From contig NZ_FNDS01000004.1 of the NCBI RefSeq assembly GCF_900099785.1, positions 186,001 through 250,000 on the forward strand: a stretch of DNA of 64,000 nt, read 5' to 3'. The stretch is from Pseudomonas panipatensis. GTDB taxonomy: Bacteria > Pseudomonadota > Gammaproteobacteria > Pseudomonadales > Pseudomonadaceae. The notes under the pieces were generated by a model, which saw nothing but the letters and a program-made list of their open reading frames with translations, had not been told where the DNA came from and searched no databases. Made by a program: the position numbers and the translations under genes. Of this stretch, positions 63,165-64,000 are shown in pieces. Every line of letters begins with the position of its first letter. Positions within the stretch are counted from its first letter, which is position 1.

Positions 63165-63758
63165 ATGAGCGCCAATCCCCGCGTTGCCGACTACCCCGTC
63201 GACCCGCAATTCCTCAATCGCTGGTCGCCGCGCGCGTTCAACGGCGAAAGCATCCCCGAAGAAACCCTGCTGAGCTTCATCGAAGCCGCCCGCTGGGCGC
63301 CCTCCTCGTTCAACTCGCAGCCCTGGCGCTTCCTCTATGCGCGCCGCGATACGCCGAACTGGCAGCGCTACCTGAACCTGCTCGGCGAATTCAACCGCGG
63401 CTGGGCGCAGAATGCCTCGGCGCTGGTCGTGGTGCTGTCGAAAACCACCTTCGCGCCGCCCGGCTCCAGCGAGGAGAAACCGGCGCTCTGGCACACCTTC
63501 GATACCGGCGCGGCCTGGGCCTTCCTGGCGTTGCAGGCGAGCCTGGCGGGCTGGTACAGCCATGGCATGGCCGGTTTCGACCGTGAACTGGCCCGCGTCG
63601 AACTGAAAGTGCCGGCGGAATACGAGATTCACGCGGTCGTCGCCATCGGCAAACTGGGCGACAAGGCCAGCCTCTCGGAAAGCCTGCAGGCCCGTGAAGT
63701 GCCGAGCCCGCGCAAACCGCTGGAGCAGTTGGCCGCCGAGGGCGATTTCAGCCTGTGA
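63165..63758 (+). CDS. nitroreductase-family FMN protein
   Basis: This 197-residue flavoprotein of the nitroreductase family begins NRWSPRAFNGESIPEETLLSFIEAARWAPSSFNSQPWRFLYA. The RxSxRxF-type FMN phosphate contacts and the APSSFNSQPWRF segment are typical. A later GAAWAFLALQASLAGWYSHGMAGFD carries the second FMN contact region, and AIGKLGDKASL ends the domain. It probably reduces nitro-, quinone- or related compounds with NAD(P)H; the natural substrate is unknown. AGGAG precedes ATG 63165. Confidence 0.87.
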   Translation: MSANPRVADYPVDPQFLNRWSPRAFNGESIPEETLLSFIEAARWAPSSFNSQPWRFLYARRDTPNWQRYLNLLGEFNRGWAQNASALVVVLSKTTFAPPGSSEEKPALWHTFDTGAAWAFLALQASLAGWYSHGMAGFDRELARVELKVPAEYEIHAVVAIGKLGDKASLSESLQAREVPSPRKPLEQLAAEGDFSL

Positions 63759-63794
63759 TGCTCTGCCGGCGCTCCTCCGCGGGGCGCCGGCGCC

Positions 63795-64000
63795 TCAATA
63801 TCCGCGACTGAAGTCCACTTCGCCGCGCATGCCCTGGCCACCCCAGAAGCGCGCGAGGTTGTCGCGGAACAGTTCCACCATCGGCCCCGGCAGCGTCGGT
63901 GCGGCGGTATGCCCGGTGAGCAGCAGGCGCGGGCTGTGCCAGAAGGCATGCTCCGGCGGCAGCGGTTCCTGGCGGCAGACGTCGATGATCGCGCCGGCCA
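63795..64000 (-). CDS. D-2-hydroxyacid dehydrogenase, C-terminal fragment
   Basis: The last 68 codons of a minus-strand gene that enters from the right edge. It reads GAIIDVCRQEPLPPEHAFWH, then SPRLLLTGHTAAPT. This has the layout LDVF-x-EPLP...W..P.v..TPH of 2-hydroxyacid dehydrogenases, with the catalytic His in LTGHTAAPT. The end, ARFWGGQGMRGEVDFSRGY, resembles the GhrA-type glyoxylate/hydroxypyruvate reductases. The cofactor domain is outside the window. The substrate is inferred from family only. Confidence 0.75.
   Translation of the reverse strand, partial: AGAIIDVCRQEPLPPEHAFWHSPRLLLTGHTAAPTLPGPMVELFRDNLARFWGGQGMRGEVDFSRGY

Overview
The window is a high-GC, densely packed bacterial chromosome segment. 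I read it as a Pseudomonas close to, but not the same as, P. aeruginosa. The support is gene content and order: several short blocks match P. aeruginosa neighbourhoods as I remember them (fumC2/bolA/rbdA; ssuEADCBF/lsfA; gbuRA/aphA; cysK/moxR; aceK; ptrB). Here those blocks sit side by side and are interleaved with genes I do not associate with P. aeruginosa, namely an ergothioneine gene and a csiD-type glutarate operon. I see no tRNA, rRNA, insertion sequence, prophage or CRISPR array. Species assignment is inference.

Layout. 1-9.8 kb: a TenA/PqqC-like fragment, a GGDEF/EAL protein of the RbdA type, trhO with a DsbA-like partner, bolA, a DUF2059 secreted protein, a DUF2804 protein, fumC with an overlapping flavodoxin-fold oxidoreductase, and aqpZ. 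9.8-12.5 kb: an EamA transporter and a threonine dehydratase-like enzyme, flanked by copies of a dispersed intergenic repeat. 12.5-18.5 kb: the organosulfonate operon ssuEADCBF and the sulfate-starvation peroxiredoxin lsfA. 18.7-21 kb: a DUF6316 protein, a thiolase and a DTW-domain protein. 21-31.6 kb: guanidino-acid and polyamine catabolism (gbuR, gbuA, an NTF2-like protein, an NCS1 permease, a ThDP decarboxylase, an MBL hydrolase, a 44-codon PA1414/sicX-like gene with an Anr box, an EamA transporter, a polyamine-binding protein and aphA). 31.7-37.7 kb: a UvrD-like helicase, a single-chain EgtB-EgtD ergothioneine enzyme with a DUF427 partner, and the mdtJI spermidine exporter behind a candidate leader ORF. 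37.9-45.5 kb: csiD-lhgO-gabD-gabT-gabP with divergent csiR. 45.8-50.3 kb: a methyltransferase, an AraC-type regulator and a VWA/MoxR pair. 50.5-64 kb: cysK, a second polyamine-binding protein, an EamA transporter, aceK, a GlxA-type regulator with an isochorismatase, a YafJ-like amidotransferase, ptrB with a CPCC protein, a YcgN protein, a nitroreductase and the end of a 2-hydroxyacid dehydrogenase.

Metabolic logic. The decarboxylase and GbuA lead from 2-ketoarginine or 4-guanidinobutyrate to GABA plus urea. AphA frees acetylated polyamines, the two binding proteins capture polyamines, and MdtJI exports them. GabP, GabT and GabD carry GABA to succinate, and the same GabT/GabD with CsiD and LhgO can carry 5-aminovalerate through glutarate and L-2-hydroxyglutarate to 2-oxoglutarate. 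The window is therefore rich in C4/C5 amine catabolism. A second theme is sulfur: ssu, lsfA, cysK and ergothioneine.

Most promising for follow-up: the EgtB-EgtD fusion, the possible leader ORF before mdtJI, the Anr-controlled small gene, an identical 13-base motif upstream of ssuE and lsfA, and a GntR-type palindrome between csiR and csiD. None of these amounts to a clearly new system from sequence alone.
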